64,000 bases of DNA from Roseomonas sp. AR75 (GTDB lineage: Bacteria; Pseudomonadota; Alphaproteobacteria; Acetobacterales; Acetobacteraceae). The stretch lies in NCBI RefSeq assembly GCF_005222815.1, contig NZ_STGB01000006.1:930001-994000 (forward strand), written 5' to 3'. Positions 27,195 to 34,906 of the stretch are shown piece after piece (within the stretch, counting starts at the first letter, position 1; every line of letters begins with the position of its first letter). The notes under the pieces were generated by a model. That model was not told the DNA's origin. It saw nothing but the letters and a program-made list of their open reading frames with translations, and ran no database searches. The translations under genes and the position numbers were made by a program.

Positions 27195-27403
27195 GGCGTG
27201 TCGCGCCCGGCGACGAAGACCGGCGCCGGCTCATCTTCCGGCGCCAGCGTCCGCGAAGCCACCAGCGCCGCCATCTGCGCAGCGAGGCGCAGATTGGCCG
27301 CCACGCCCGGCAGATGCGCGGGGTCGAGCGGCAGGTCGAGCAGCGCGGCCGCCTGGCGCGCGTAGCCCTCGGCATCGAATGCCGTGCGGTCGGACGATGT
27401 CAT
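27191..27403 (-). CDS. AtzG-like small subunit (DUF4089)
   Basis: Small protein, 70 residues, mostly helical (AEGYARQAAALLDLPLDPAH), matching the DUF4089/AtzG partner that forms a heterotetramer with AtzE and stabilises it. Its stop overlaps the amidase ATG, as expected for stoichiometric co-translation. Identification depends as much on position and size as on sequence. Confidence 0.72.
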   Translation of the reverse strand: MTSSDRTAFDAEGYARQAAALLDLPLDPAHLPGVAANLRLAAQMAALVASRTLAPEDEPAPVFVAGRDTP

Positions 27404-27466
27404 CGGCCAGCGCCTCCATCCCTTGACGGGTCGGAGGCGTGCAACTTCCGCGCCAGAAAGCCCGGT

Positions 27467-27826
27467 TCAGCCCGTCGGCTTGCCGCGCGCGGTGAACTGG
27501 TCGAAGGCCTCCACCGCCTGGGCGGCATACATCACGGAAGGGCCGGCGCCCATGTAGATGGCCATGCCCATCGTCTCCATCACCTCGTCGCGCGTTGCGC
27601 CCAGCTTCTGCGCTGCTTCGGCGTGATAGGCGATGCAGGGCGCGCAGCGCGTGGCGACGGAGATGCCCAGCGCGATCAGCTCCTTCGTCTTCGTATCAAG
27701 CGCCTTGGCCTCCAGCGCGGCGCGGGCGAGGGCGGAGAAGCCCTTCATCACATCGGGCGCGCCGCCGCGCAGCTCCTTCAGCGGCGCCGAAAGCCCGGCG
27801 GCGAGTGCGGCCCAATCCTGGTGCAT
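27467..27826 (-). CDS. Carboxymuconolactone decarboxylase/AhpD-like protein
   Basis: AhpD-fold protein, 119 residues, with the redox motif C61-A-P-C64 followed by His68 (ATRCAPCIAYH). The CxxC plus downstream His indicates a peroxidase or disulphide-reductase-type member and not the true decarboxylase. The start at MHQDWAALAA is favoured by AGGAGGT a few bases upstream; an ATG five codons earlier lies before that site. It is possibly co-transcribed with the downstream AtzG/AtzE genes on the minus strand. Confidence 0.82.
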   Translation of the reverse strand: MHQDWAALAAGLSAPLKELRGGAPDVMKGFSALARAALEAKALDTKTKELIALGISVATRCAPCIAYHAEAAQKLGATRDEVMETMGMAIYMGAGPSVMYAAQAVEAFDQFTARGKPTG

Positions 27827-27897
27827 GACGACCTCCTGCATGTCTGGCGGGAGATCAGCGCGATTTCGCGCATCCGGCCTTGCGCCAGGTCAAGCCG

Positions 27898-29907
27898 CTA
27901 CAGCAGGGCGGGCGCCGCGGTTGCCTCGGGCAGGCTCTGCGGTTCCAGCGGCCTTGCGCCGCAGGCGAGCAGCCGGCCAGCGATGGCATTGAGGTCCCCG
28001 GCATCGCGCGTGGCGTCGTGGAAGGCCTCGCCCTCGCGGCTGCCGCGGGGCACCCAGATCACGGTCTCGTAGCGCGCGCGGGTCAGCAGCACGCGATAGG
28101 TGTTGACGATGTGCCGCCGTTCCTCGGCGTTGCGCACCGTCTGCCAGTCCTTGCCCGCGAAGCGGCGCGGCAGCCAGGCATCGCCGCGCCAGAGCAGGTC
28201 GCCGCCCCAGGCCAGCCCGACGACGTCCAGCTCCAGCCCCTGGCAGTCGTATTCCGTGGCGAAGGTCTCGAGCGCGTCGGAGGCGCGTACATCCGGCCAG
28301 CGCCGCAGGAACCAATCCGCCACATCCTCCGCCTGCACGCCGAGCCCATCCGCCCGCAGCCGCTTCGCGCCTGCCGCGGCGACCAGGCCGGCGCGCCGCC
28401 GGCCGCGCGCCAGCCGGCGCAACGCGGCGCGCAACGCGTCCAGGTCGCGCGTCAGCAGGAAGGGCAGGTCCGGTGCGCCGGCGGCGATGTCGCGCGCTTC
28501 GGCCACCGCGCCGCGCAGCACCGCATCCACCCAGGCCGCGCCTGCGGTGTCGCGGACGCTGCGCACCGGCACGGCGAGATCGAGATCGTCGTCGCGGTCG
28601 AGCCAGTCGGGCCAGCCATCGGCGAGGCGTTGAACCGGGTCCGCGGTGTCGACCGCGCGCGCCGCCGCCACGGCGCGCCAGGCCCCGTTCGACGCCGCGA
28701 CGCAGTGGCCCCACTCCGCCACCCCGGCCTCGCCCGTGTTGATCTCCTGCCCGTTGCCGATCAGGGCGACGATCACCGCCCAGCCCTGGTGCCGGCCCAT
28801 GATCTCCAGCGTGTGCGCCGGCTCGCTCATCGTCAGCTTGGAGGGCTTGTTGCGCGTGCCGAGTTGGGCCTTCGCGGCGTTCCAGGCGCGCTGTGCTTCG
28901 TCGAACACGATCAGCCGGTCCACCGGCGGGCGGCGCGCCGCGTCCATGGCGCCGTCTTCCAGGAAGCGATGCACGTTCTGCAACCGCTGCTTCGCCCGGC
29001 GCATCGCCTCCTCGCGGCCGCATTCCCTCCGCGCCACGGCGTCCTGCGCCAGCGCGGCACGCAGCACCTCCACCAGCGGGACATTGCCGGTGAGGAAGGC
29101 GCTGTGCGGCCCGGCCTCCGGGGCAAAGACGGCGTTGAGCCCGCACAGCGTCTTGCCCGCGCCGGGGATGCCGGTGACCACGACCACCCGCTTGTCGTTT
29201 GCCGCCTGCGCCGCGCGCACGGCACGCCGGATCGCCTCCGCCGTGCGTGTCAGGTTGGCGGTGTCGGCGCGTGCCGTCGCGATCTCCGCCACGCCGTTGC
29301 GGGCGTAGAGCATCGTCGCCGCCTCGATGATCGTCGGCACGGGGCGATACGGAGCGTCCAGCCAGGCGGCGCCATCCAGCGGCTCGCGCGCTTCCGGTGC
29401 AGTGGACTGCACCCAGCGCATTGCGGCACCCAGCGTCGCATGGCCGCAGGTCATCGGTGCCGTCACGCCATACCAGAGCAGCGGCGGCTGCGCGGGCGGC
29501 ACGAAGGGTGTGTCCCCGGCGACGAGCAACGGCACGATGGGATGGGCGCGGCTGCCGGCGTGGAAGTCGCGCAGGTCCAGCGCATAGTCCTCCGCTTCCG
29601 CCGCCATCGCGGGGGCCGGTGCACCGGTCTTGAACTCGATGGCGAGAATGGCGCGGTCGGTCAGCACCACCGCGTCGATGCGCTTCTCCAGGCGCAGCAG
29701 GTCGTATTCCAGCACGACGGTCCAGTGCTCGCCGCGCGCTTCGGCGATCGCGTTGCGCAACGCCGCCACCTGGCGCTGCCAGGCGAATTCCTGGTCAGCC
29801 GCCCCCGGATAGCCGCGCCCCTGCTGCGCGGAAGCAAGCCGCCCGACCGTATCCCTGGGATCGCGTGTCAGCAGTTCCGCGCCGGTGCAGGCGAACCAGG
29901 CCCGCAC
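27898..29907 (-). CDS. Nuclease-like domain fused to DUF2075 P-loop ATPase/helicase
   Basis: Large protein, 669 residues. The N-terminal part looks like a NERD/PD-(D/E)XK nuclease: E68, R76, D78 and E91-F-K93 in the order expected (LEYDLLRLEKRIDAVVLTD, IEFKTG). A P-loop ATPase of the DUF2075/Schlafen-AAA helicase-like group follows: Walker A TGIPGAGKT (about 245-253), Walker B LIVFDEAQRAW (332-342), and a C-terminal UvrD-like segment with DCQGLELDVVGLAWGGDL. It begins with GTG one base after the DUF350 stop, so it is coupled to the membrane-stress-like genes. Possible roles are nucleic-acid processing, RNA repair or anti-phage defence. No function is proven. Confidence 0.75.
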   Translation of the reverse strand: MRAWFACTGAELLTRDPRDTVGRLASAQQGRGYPGAADQEFAWQRQVAALRNAIAEARGEHWTVVLEYDLLRLEKRIDAVVLTDRAILAIEFKTGAPAPAMAAEAEDYALDLRDFHAGSRAHPIVPLLVAGDTPFVPPAQPPLLWYGVTAPMTCGHATLGAAMRWVQSTAPEAREPLDGAAWLDAPYRPVPTIIEAATMLYARNGVAEIATARADTANLTRTAEAIRRAVRAAQAANDKRVVVVTGIPGAGKTLCGLNAVFAPEAGPHSAFLTGNVPLVEVLRAALAQDAVARRECGREEAMRRAKQRLQNVHRFLEDGAMDAARRPPVDRLIVFDEAQRAWNAAKAQLGTRNKPSKLTMSEPAHTLEIMGRHQGWAVIVALIGNGQEINTGEAGVAEWGHCVAASNGAWRAVAAARAVDTADPVQRLADGWPDWLDRDDDLDLAVPVRSVRDTAGAAWVDAVLRGAVAEARDIAAGAPDLPFLLTRDLDALRAALRRLARGRRRAGLVAAAGAKRLRADGLGVQAEDVADWFLRRWPDVRASDALETFATEYDCQGLELDVVGLAWGGDLLWRGDAWLPRRFAGKDWQTVRNAEERRHIVNTYRVLLTRARYETVIWVPRGSREGEAFHDATRDAGDLNAIAGRLLACGARPLEPQSLPEATAAPALL

Positions 29908-29908
29908 C

Positions 29909-30310
29909 TCAGGTCGAAAGACACGCCGCGTTCAGCATCCCCACACCGATCGCGACGCTCGCCTTCAGGATCGCGCCCGCGGTCTCGCCGCGTTCCATCG
30001 CGGCGCGCCACTCGCTGCCCAGCAGCCTTGCCACCGCGAAGAACACGCCAATCTGCACCGCCAGCGCCACCAGGCTCCACACCGCCGCATCCACCAGGTT
30101 GATCGAGTGCGAGAAGGCGGAGGCGATCGGCAGGCAGAAGCCGATCAGCGCGCCGCCCAGCGTGATCGCCGCCGCCTGGTTGCCGGCGCGGATCATCGCC
30201 AATTCGCTGTGCGGCGTGACCTGCACATAGGCGAACATCGCCACCGCCAGCAGCACGACGCCGGTGACGAAATAGGCCAGGAAGCCCGGCAGGGTGGCGA
30301 GGCTGGTCAT
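29909..30310 (-). CDS. DUF350 (UPF0719) inner-membrane protein
   Basis: Small membrane protein, 133 residues, with four hydrophobic spans typical of the DUF350 duplication (AYFVTGVVLLAVAMFAYVQV; AAITLGGALIGFCLPIASA; VDAAVWSLVALAVQIGVFF; ILKASVAIGVGMLNAACLS). The start at MTSLATLPG has GGGGGA upstream. E. coli YjfL is the family reference and, as here, sits beside a glutathionylspermidine-synthase-like gene and a small lipoprotein. The biochemical role is unknown. Confidence 0.82.
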   Translation of the reverse strand: MTSLATLPGFLAYFVTGVVLLAVAMFAYVQVTPHSELAMIRAGNQAAAITLGGALIGFCLPIASAFSHSINLVDAAVWSLVALAVQIGVFFAVARLLGSEWRAAMERGETAGAILKASVAIGVGMLNAACLST

Positions 30311-30339
30311 GCGGAGATCCCCCATCCTGAGGTGGAGCG

Positions 30340-30381
30340 CTGCCCCCACCCCGACCCTCCCCCGCAAACGGGGGAGGGAGA
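30340..30381. repeat. Dispersed GC palindrome, copy 1
   Basis: A perfect ten-base stem CCCTCCCCCG/CGGGGGAGGG with a CAAA loop, preceded by a CCCCCACCCCG tract, lies between the GSP-like gene and DUF350. Its reverse complement matches, arm and tail, a second copy after thiG. The tail GGGT-C/T-GGGGTGGGGGC is conserved beyond the hairpin, which marks it as a repeat family and not a chance terminator. It could still act as an attenuating hairpin. Confidence 0.7.
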
Positions 30382-30395
30382 AAAGCGCCGCCCGC

Positions 30396-31529
30396 TCATG
30401 CGGCGGGCTCGAAGAAATGCGGAACGAAGCGGCTGGTGTCGCGCGTGATCGGCGTGGAATCCTCGCGGATGCCGAGGCCGCAGGCCGTGCCGCCCACGAT
30501 CCAGCTCCCCAGCACCGGATAGCGGCCGCCGAACACCGGCAACTCGGCATATTCCTGCCAGACCCGCGGCTGGTCGCCATAGGGTCCATCCGTCTCGATG
30601 CCCGGCGCGCTGATATTCGCGCCCTCGCGCCCCCAGAGCGGCTTGGAGATCTCCGCCCCGCCCGTACGCCCCGGCTCCATGAAGGCCGGCAGCAGGTTCG
30701 GATGATCGGGGAACAGGTACCAAAGCAGCGAAAGGAACGCCTTGGAGGACGGGATCAGGCGCCAGGCCGGCTCGATCCAGCGCGTCGCAGCGCGGGGGAT
30801 GTTGCGCCCGAAGGCCTCTCGCAGCAGCCAGTCCCAGGGATACAGCTTGAAGATCGCGCGGATCTCCTGCTCCTCCAGGTCGCGGAAGCGCGTGCCGTCC
30901 CAGCCGATATCCTCCATGTGCAGGAACGGCGCCTCGATGCCGGCCTGGATGGCGGTGTCGCGCAGGTAGTCCACGGTTCCGCGATCCTCCGCGCTGTCGC
31001 GCGCACAGGCGAAATGCAGCACGGGCGGCAGGCGCAGCGCCGGCCAGGTGGCGATCAGCGTCTCGTGGATCGAGTTGAACTGGTCCGCGGGCTTCGCGCC
31101 TGGGCGGTCCAGCGCCTGGCGCGTCTCCAGCCATTCCCACTGCACCACGCCGGCCTCGAACAGCGCGGTCGGCGTGTCGGCGTTGTATTCCAGCAGCTTC
31201 GGCGGGCCGCTGCCGTCCCAGCGCAGGTCCATCCGGCCGTAGAGCGAGGGCTCGCCCTGCTCCCAGCTTCGCTTCACGATCGGCCAGGCGCCGTCGGGGA
31301 TGCCGAGCGGACCGTTCAGGTCGTGCGCCACCGCGTGCTTCACGGCGTCCAGGCAACGCAGGTTCAACTCCGCCGTCGCCGCTTCCAGCACGTCGATCTC
31401 GTCGGCATCGAAGGCGTAGCAGGCGGTCTCGTCCCAATAGGGCTCGCCGGCGATCTCGGCGAAGGCGAAGCCGAGCTTCGCCGCATGGGCGCGCTGGTCG
31501 GGCCGGGGGGCGAGCGCGATGCGGCGCAT
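30396..31529 (-). CDS. Glutathionylspermidine synthase-like ATP-grasp protein
   Basis: ATP-grasp enzyme, 377 residues, matching the C-terminal synthetase half of Gsp and the stand-alone YgiC/YjfC proteins. It shows KRSWEQGEPSLYGRMDL, the metal and nucleotide residues in LLEYNADTPTALFEAG, and late WGREGANIS. No amidase half is present, and the genome context lacks spermidine genes, so classical glutathionylspermidine synthesis is doubtful; family members are thought to ligate an amine to a peptide. It starts three bases after the lipoprotein stop. The combination lipoprotein, GSP-like, DUF350 matches E. coli yjfMC plus yjfL. Confidence 0.85.
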   Translation of the reverse strand: MRRIALAPRPDQRAHAAKLGFAFAEIAGEPYWDETACYAFDADEIDVLEAATAELNLRCLDAVKHAVAHDLNGPLGIPDGAWPIVKRSWEQGEPSLYGRMDLRWDGSGPPKLLEYNADTPTALFEAGVVQWEWLETRQALDRPGAKPADQFNSIHETLIATWPALRLPPVLHFACARDSAEDRGTVDYLRDTAIQAGIEAPFLHMEDIGWDGTRFRDLEEQEIRAIFKLYPWDWLLREAFGRNIPRAATRWIEPAWRLIPSSKAFLSLLWYLFPDHPNLLPAFMEPGRTGGAEISKPLWGREGANISAPGIETDGPYGDQPRVWQEYAELPVFGGRYPVLGSWIVGGTACGLGIREDSTPITRDTSRFVPHFFEPAA

Positions 31530-31532
31530 GGT

Positions 31533-31826
31533 TCAGGAGCTGGACCGCCCGACGGAGCCGAAGCCGCCGCGGCTCGACGAACTGCGCGTGACGGTGGAAC
31601 TCGTCGAGCGGGTGCGGCCGTACATCACCGGCCCGAAATAACCGCGCGATCCGCTGTTGGATCGCGCGCTGCTGCTGCGCGCGCAGATCTGCTCGGCATC
31701 GGGGCGCTGCGCCGCCTTGGCTTCCTGGCAGGCGCGGGCCTGCGCCTCGTCGTCGCCGCAGGCTGCCAGCATGGTGGCGACGCCACCCCCCAGCAGCACC
31801 AGTCTCAGGGCCTTGGTTCGCTTCAC
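31533..31826 (-). CDS. Small Ser/Gly/Arg-rich lipoprotein (YgiB/YjfM-like)
   Basis: Predicted lipoprotein, 97 residues: a GTG start, basic n-region KRTKALR, hydrophobic core and lipobox LAAC with Cys near residue 23. The mature part has two further cysteines and a C-terminal low-complexity tail rich in Ser, Arg and Gly (STSSTVTRSSSSRGGFGSV). The tail and operon position match DUF1190 proteins that accompany GSP-like synthetases. It may be the acceptor that the synthetase modifies; this is a guess from gene pairing. Confidence 0.72.
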   Translation of the reverse strand: MKRTKALRLVLLGGGVATMLAACGDDEAQARACQEAKAAQRPDAEQICARSSSARSNSGSRGYFGPVMYGRTRSTSSTVTRSSSSRGGFGSVGRSSS

Positions 31827-31866
31827 GGTTGCAAGCGTGACAGCCCCGCACGGCGCTGTGAAGGGG

Positions 31867-32736
31867 TCACCGCCGGGTTGGCCAGGTGGCCAGCAGCAGG
31901 CTGCCCAGCAGCAGCACGAAGCCGGCGCCATGCACCGCGGTGAAGGGCTCGCCCAGCACGCCCACGGCAACCGCGGCGGCGGTTGCCGGGAGGAAGGCGG
32001 TGAAGACGCCGGCGATGCCGGCCGGCGCGCGCTTCATGCCTGCGTACCACAGCAGCAGGCAGATGACGCTGCTCGTCAGGCTGTGGAACACCAGCAGAGC
32101 CGAGATCGCAGGCTCCGCCAGCGCCGATGCGGCGCCGACCACCGGCAGCGCCAGCGGCAGCAGCAGAAGGAACGAAAAAAGCTGCATCCAGAAGGTCGCC
32201 GTCACCACCGGCACCTGGCCGGCGATGCGGCGCGCCAGCAGCACGTACATGGCCTCGCCGCAGACGCCGAGGAACACCAGCAGGTTGCCGAGCGCGCTGC
32301 CATGCCCCTCCGCCGCGACGCGCGCCAGCACCAGCGCGCCCATGCCGAAGGCGGCGAGCGCAACGGCTGCCCATTGCCGCGCCGGCAACCGCTCCCGCAG
32401 CCACAGCGCGCCCCCCACCGCGACCACGGCGGGCAGGGTGGCGAGGATCAGCCCCGCTTCCAGCGCCGTCGTCAGGCGCAGCCCTGCCAGCAGCGCCAGG
32501 TTGTAGAGCAGCGTGCCGAACAGCGCCTGCAACGCCAGATTCCAAAGCACGCGCGGCGTGGTGCGCAGGCTGCCTTCCATCGCGCGCGCCAGCGGCAGCA
32601 TCACGACCACCGCCAGCAGGCAGCGCAGGCCGAGGATCAGCGCAACGGGCAGGCTCTCGGCCAGCAGCTTCGCGACCGCGACATTGGCGCCGACCAGCGC
32701 CATCGAGAGCGCAAGCTGGGAGTAGGCGAGGAACAC
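31867..32736 (-). CDS. EamA/DMT-family transporter
   Basis: Ten-span membrane exporter of the drug/metabolite transporter superfamily, 289 residues, made of two EamA repeats (first to about residue 135, second from about 150). It starts with GTG. The final segment GEPFTAVHGAGFVLLLGSLLL is typical. Such proteins export amino acids, nucleobases or small metabolites; the substrate is not apparent. It lies 40 bases upstream of the lipoprotein start on the same strand and could feed into that transcript. Confidence 0.82.
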   Translation of the reverse strand: MFLAYSQLALSMALVGANVAVAKLLAESLPVALILGLRCLLAVVVMLPLARAMEGSLRTTPRVLWNLALQALFGTLLYNLALLAGLRLTTALEAGLILATLPAVVAVGGALWLRERLPARQWAAVALAAFGMGALVLARVAAEGHGSALGNLLVFLGVCGEAMYVLLARRIAGQVPVVTATFWMQLFSFLLLLPLALPVVGAASALAEPAISALLVFHSLTSSVICLLLWYAGMKRAPAGIAGVFTAFLPATAAAVAVGVLGEPFTAVHGAGFVLLLGSLLLATWPTRR

Positions 32737-32787
32737 GGGGCAACCTTAGCCTCGCGCCGCATCGGCGGGGAGGGGCGGCGCTGCGGC

Positions 32788-33183
32788 TTACCGTCTGCGC
32801 CGGGGCTTCGGCACCTCTGCAGGCCGGGTCTGCCGCGCCACGCCATGCGGCAGCGCCGCCACCTCCGCGCACCGTGCGGCGAAGTCGGTGATGCATCCCT
32901 CCGGGTCGAAGGCCGCGCCCTCCGCCGCGAGCAGCGCACGCTGGCTTTGGCCGCCGGCACCGGACTTCGGCACGCCGAGCATCCCGCCCGCCGTCACCGC
33001 GCGATGCCATGGCAGCGTCGCCTTCTCGATGTCGGACAGCGTCGCCAGGATGTAGGCGACATGCCGCGGCATCACGTCGAGATGCGCGCCCACATCGGCG
33101 TAGGTCACGACGCGCCCGCTCGGCACCGAAGCCACGATGCGCAGCACGTCGCCCTTGATCCGCGCGAAGAAGGGCGAGCCCAT
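32788..33183 (-). CDS. Alkyltransferase-like protein (ATL), MGMT family
   Basis: DNA repair protein of 131 residues related to O6-methylguanine-DNA methyltransferase. The helix-turn-helix and arginine-finger region (VPSGRVVTYADVGAHL) is intact, but the acceptor motif PCHR reads PWHR with Trp59 in place of the catalytic Cys. That substitution defines ATL proteins (E. coli YbaZ), which bind O6-alkylguanine and hand it to nucleotide excision repair. A basic C-terminal tail (PKPRRRR) is extra. Its ATG overlaps the stop of the GNAT gene by one base. Confidence 0.87.
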   Translation of the reverse strand: MGSPFFARIKGDVLRIVASVPSGRVVTYADVGAHLDVMPRHVAYILATLSDIEKATLPWHRAVTAGGMLGVPKSGAGGQSQRALLAAEGAAFDPEGCITDFAARCAEVAALPHGVARQTRPAEVPKPRRRR

Positions 33184-34352
33184 CAGCCCGGCTCGTCGCC
33201 ATCCCTGCGGAAGGGCGAGAGCGTCGCCAGCGCCTCCATCTCCCGCAGCATCGCCGGGCGCTCCTGGTCCAGGAACTGCGCCACGGCGCGGCGCAGCCCG
33301 GCATGCTCGATCCAATGCGCGGAATAGGTCGGCACCGGCAGGTAGCCGCGCTGGATCTTGTGCTCCCCCTGCGCGCCGGCCTCGACGCGCGGCAGCCTGT
33401 GCTCGATCGCGAAGTCGATGGCGCGGTAGTAGCAGAGCTCGAAATGCAGGAAGGGCGCATCCACCACGGCGCCCCAGTTGCGGCCGTACAGCGCCTCATC
33501 CCCCAGCAGGTTGAGCGCGCCGGCGACAGGCTCGCCATCCTGCTCGGCCACCATCAGCACCACGCGGTCGCCCAGCGCCTCGCCCAGCAGGGGCCAGAAG
33601 CGCGCATTGAGATAGGCGCTGCGGCCCCATTTCTTGTCGGTGGTCGCGCGGTAGAAGCGGTGGAAGGCGGCCCAGTGCCTCGGCGTGATCTCATGCCCGC
33701 GCAGCGTCTTCAGCACGAAGCCGGAGGCTTCCGCGTCGCGCCGCTCGCGCCTGATCGCCTTGCGCTTGCGCGAGGAAAGCGCGCCGAGGAAGTCGTCGAA
33801 GCTGGCGTAGCCTTCGTTGGTCCAGTGGAACTGCGTGCCGATGCGTTGCAGCCAGCCTGCCTCGCCAAGCGCGGTCCACTCCCCGGCGGTGCAGAAGGTG
33901 ATGTGGACCGAGGAGAGGTCGAGTTGCGTGCAGGCCTGCGCCAGCCCCTGCGCCATCGCCTCGTAGCGCAGGCCGGACGCCGGATGCAGCAGCAGGCGCG
34001 GGCCGGGCACGGGGCTGAACGGCGCGGCGACCTGCAGCTTCGGATAATACCGGCCGCCGGCACGCTCGAAGGCGTCGGCCCAGCCATGGTCGAAGACGTA
34101 TTCGCCCTGGCTGTGCGCCTTCGCGTACATCGGCGCGCAGGCCAGCAGCGAACCCTTCGCGTCGCGCAGCGCGGCGTGCTGCGGCAGCCACCCGCTGCGC
34201 CCGCCGACGCTGCCGCTTGCTTCCAGCGCGTGCAGGAAGGCGTGGCTGACGAAGGGATTGCCGCCGCCGGCGCAGGCATCCCAGTCGGGCGGCGCGATCT
34301 CCGCGATCGCCCGGTGCAGCGTCAGGCTCAGTTCGGGGCCGCCATCGGGCAT
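33183..34352 (-). CDS. FemAB-like GNAT acyltransferase (DUF482)
   Basis: Cytoplasmic protein, 389 residues, of the GNAT-fold family often labelled peptidoglycan or peptide acetyltransferase (DUF482). It has NPFVSHAFLHALE near the N terminus, a basic segment RKRKAIRRERRDAEA in the middle, and a C-terminal acyl-CoA-like region (EPVAGALNLLGDEALYGRNW). Proteins of this type transfer acyl or aminoacyl groups, but the acceptor is unknown. It is coupled to the ATL gene downstream. Confidence 0.78.
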   Translation of the reverse strand: MPDGGPELSLTLHRAIAEIAPPDWDACAGGGNPFVSHAFLHALEASGSVGGRSGWLPQHAALRDAKGSLLACAPMYAKAHSQGEYVFDHGWADAFERAGGRYYPKLQVAAPFSPVPGPRLLLHPASGLRYEAMAQGLAQACTQLDLSSVHITFCTAGEWTALGEAGWLQRIGTQFHWTNEGYASFDDFLGALSSRKRKAIRRERRDAEASGFVLKTLRGHEITPRHWAAFHRFYRATTDKKWGRSAYLNARFWPLLGEALGDRVVLMVAEQDGEPVAGALNLLGDEALYGRNWGAVVDAPFLHFELCYYRAIDFAIEHRLPRVEAGAQGEHKIQRGYLPVPTYSAHWIEHAGLRRAVAQFLDQERPAMLREMEALATLSPFRRDGDEPG

Positions 34353-34390
34353 GCTGCGTCAGTTTGGTGCGTGCGCCCGCGAAGCAAGCG

Positions 34391-34858
34391 TCACGCCAGC
34401 TCGAACATGCCTTCCACTTCCACCGCCGCGTCGCCCGGCAGGGCAGGGCAGCCGACCGCGGCGCGGGCATGCTTGCCCTTCTCGCCGAACACCGCGACGG
34501 CGAGGTCGGAGGCGCCGTTGATCACCTGCGGCTGCTGCGTGAACTCCGGCGTGCAGGCGACGAAGCCGCCGAGCCGCACCACGCGCTTCACGCGGTCCAG
34601 GTCGCCGCCCGCGGCGGCCTTCACCTGCGCCAGCAGGTTGACGAAGCAGATCCGCGCCGCGCGCTGCCCTTCCTCCACCGAGACGCCGGCGCCGAGCTTG
34701 CCCGTCACCGCGATCTTCCCGTCCACGAAGGGGATCTGGCCGGAAACGACGACCAGGTTTCCGACGATGTTGAACCCGATGTAGTTGGCCACGGGCGCCG
34801 CCGGCTGCGGCAGCGCGATGCCGAGTTCGGCGAGCTTGGCGTCGATGGTGCCGGGCAT
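34391..34858 (-). CDS. RidA/YjgF-family protein
   Basis: Enamine/imine deaminase-fold protein, 155 residues, longer than canonical RidA (about 130) and of the YjgF-like subclass with VVVSGQIPFVDGKIAVTGKL near residue 40. The late conserved Arg is not in the usual C-terminal R-x-x-x-E setting, so catalytic activity is uncertain. It stands alone between the GNAT gene and the two THI5-like genes on the same strand. Confidence 0.82.
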   Translation of the reverse strand: MPGTIDAKLAELGIALPQPAAPVANYIGFNIVGNLVVVSGQIPFVDGKIAVTGKLGAGVSVEEGQRAARICFVNLLAQVKAAAGGDLDRVKRVVRLGGFVACTPEFTQQPQVINGASDLAVAVFGEKGKHARAAVGCPALPGDAAVEVEGMFELA

Positions 34859-34906
34859 GGGCGTCTCCTTGGATCGGCGCAGAGTGCCGCCGACGCGCGC
34901 GCGGGG

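Noticed and set aside
27880..30102. 740-residue open frame on the plus strand opposite the DUF2075 gene
   Set aside because: No motif and Arg/Ala/Gly-rich shadow composition. The minus-strand protein has Walker A and B and nuclease residues.
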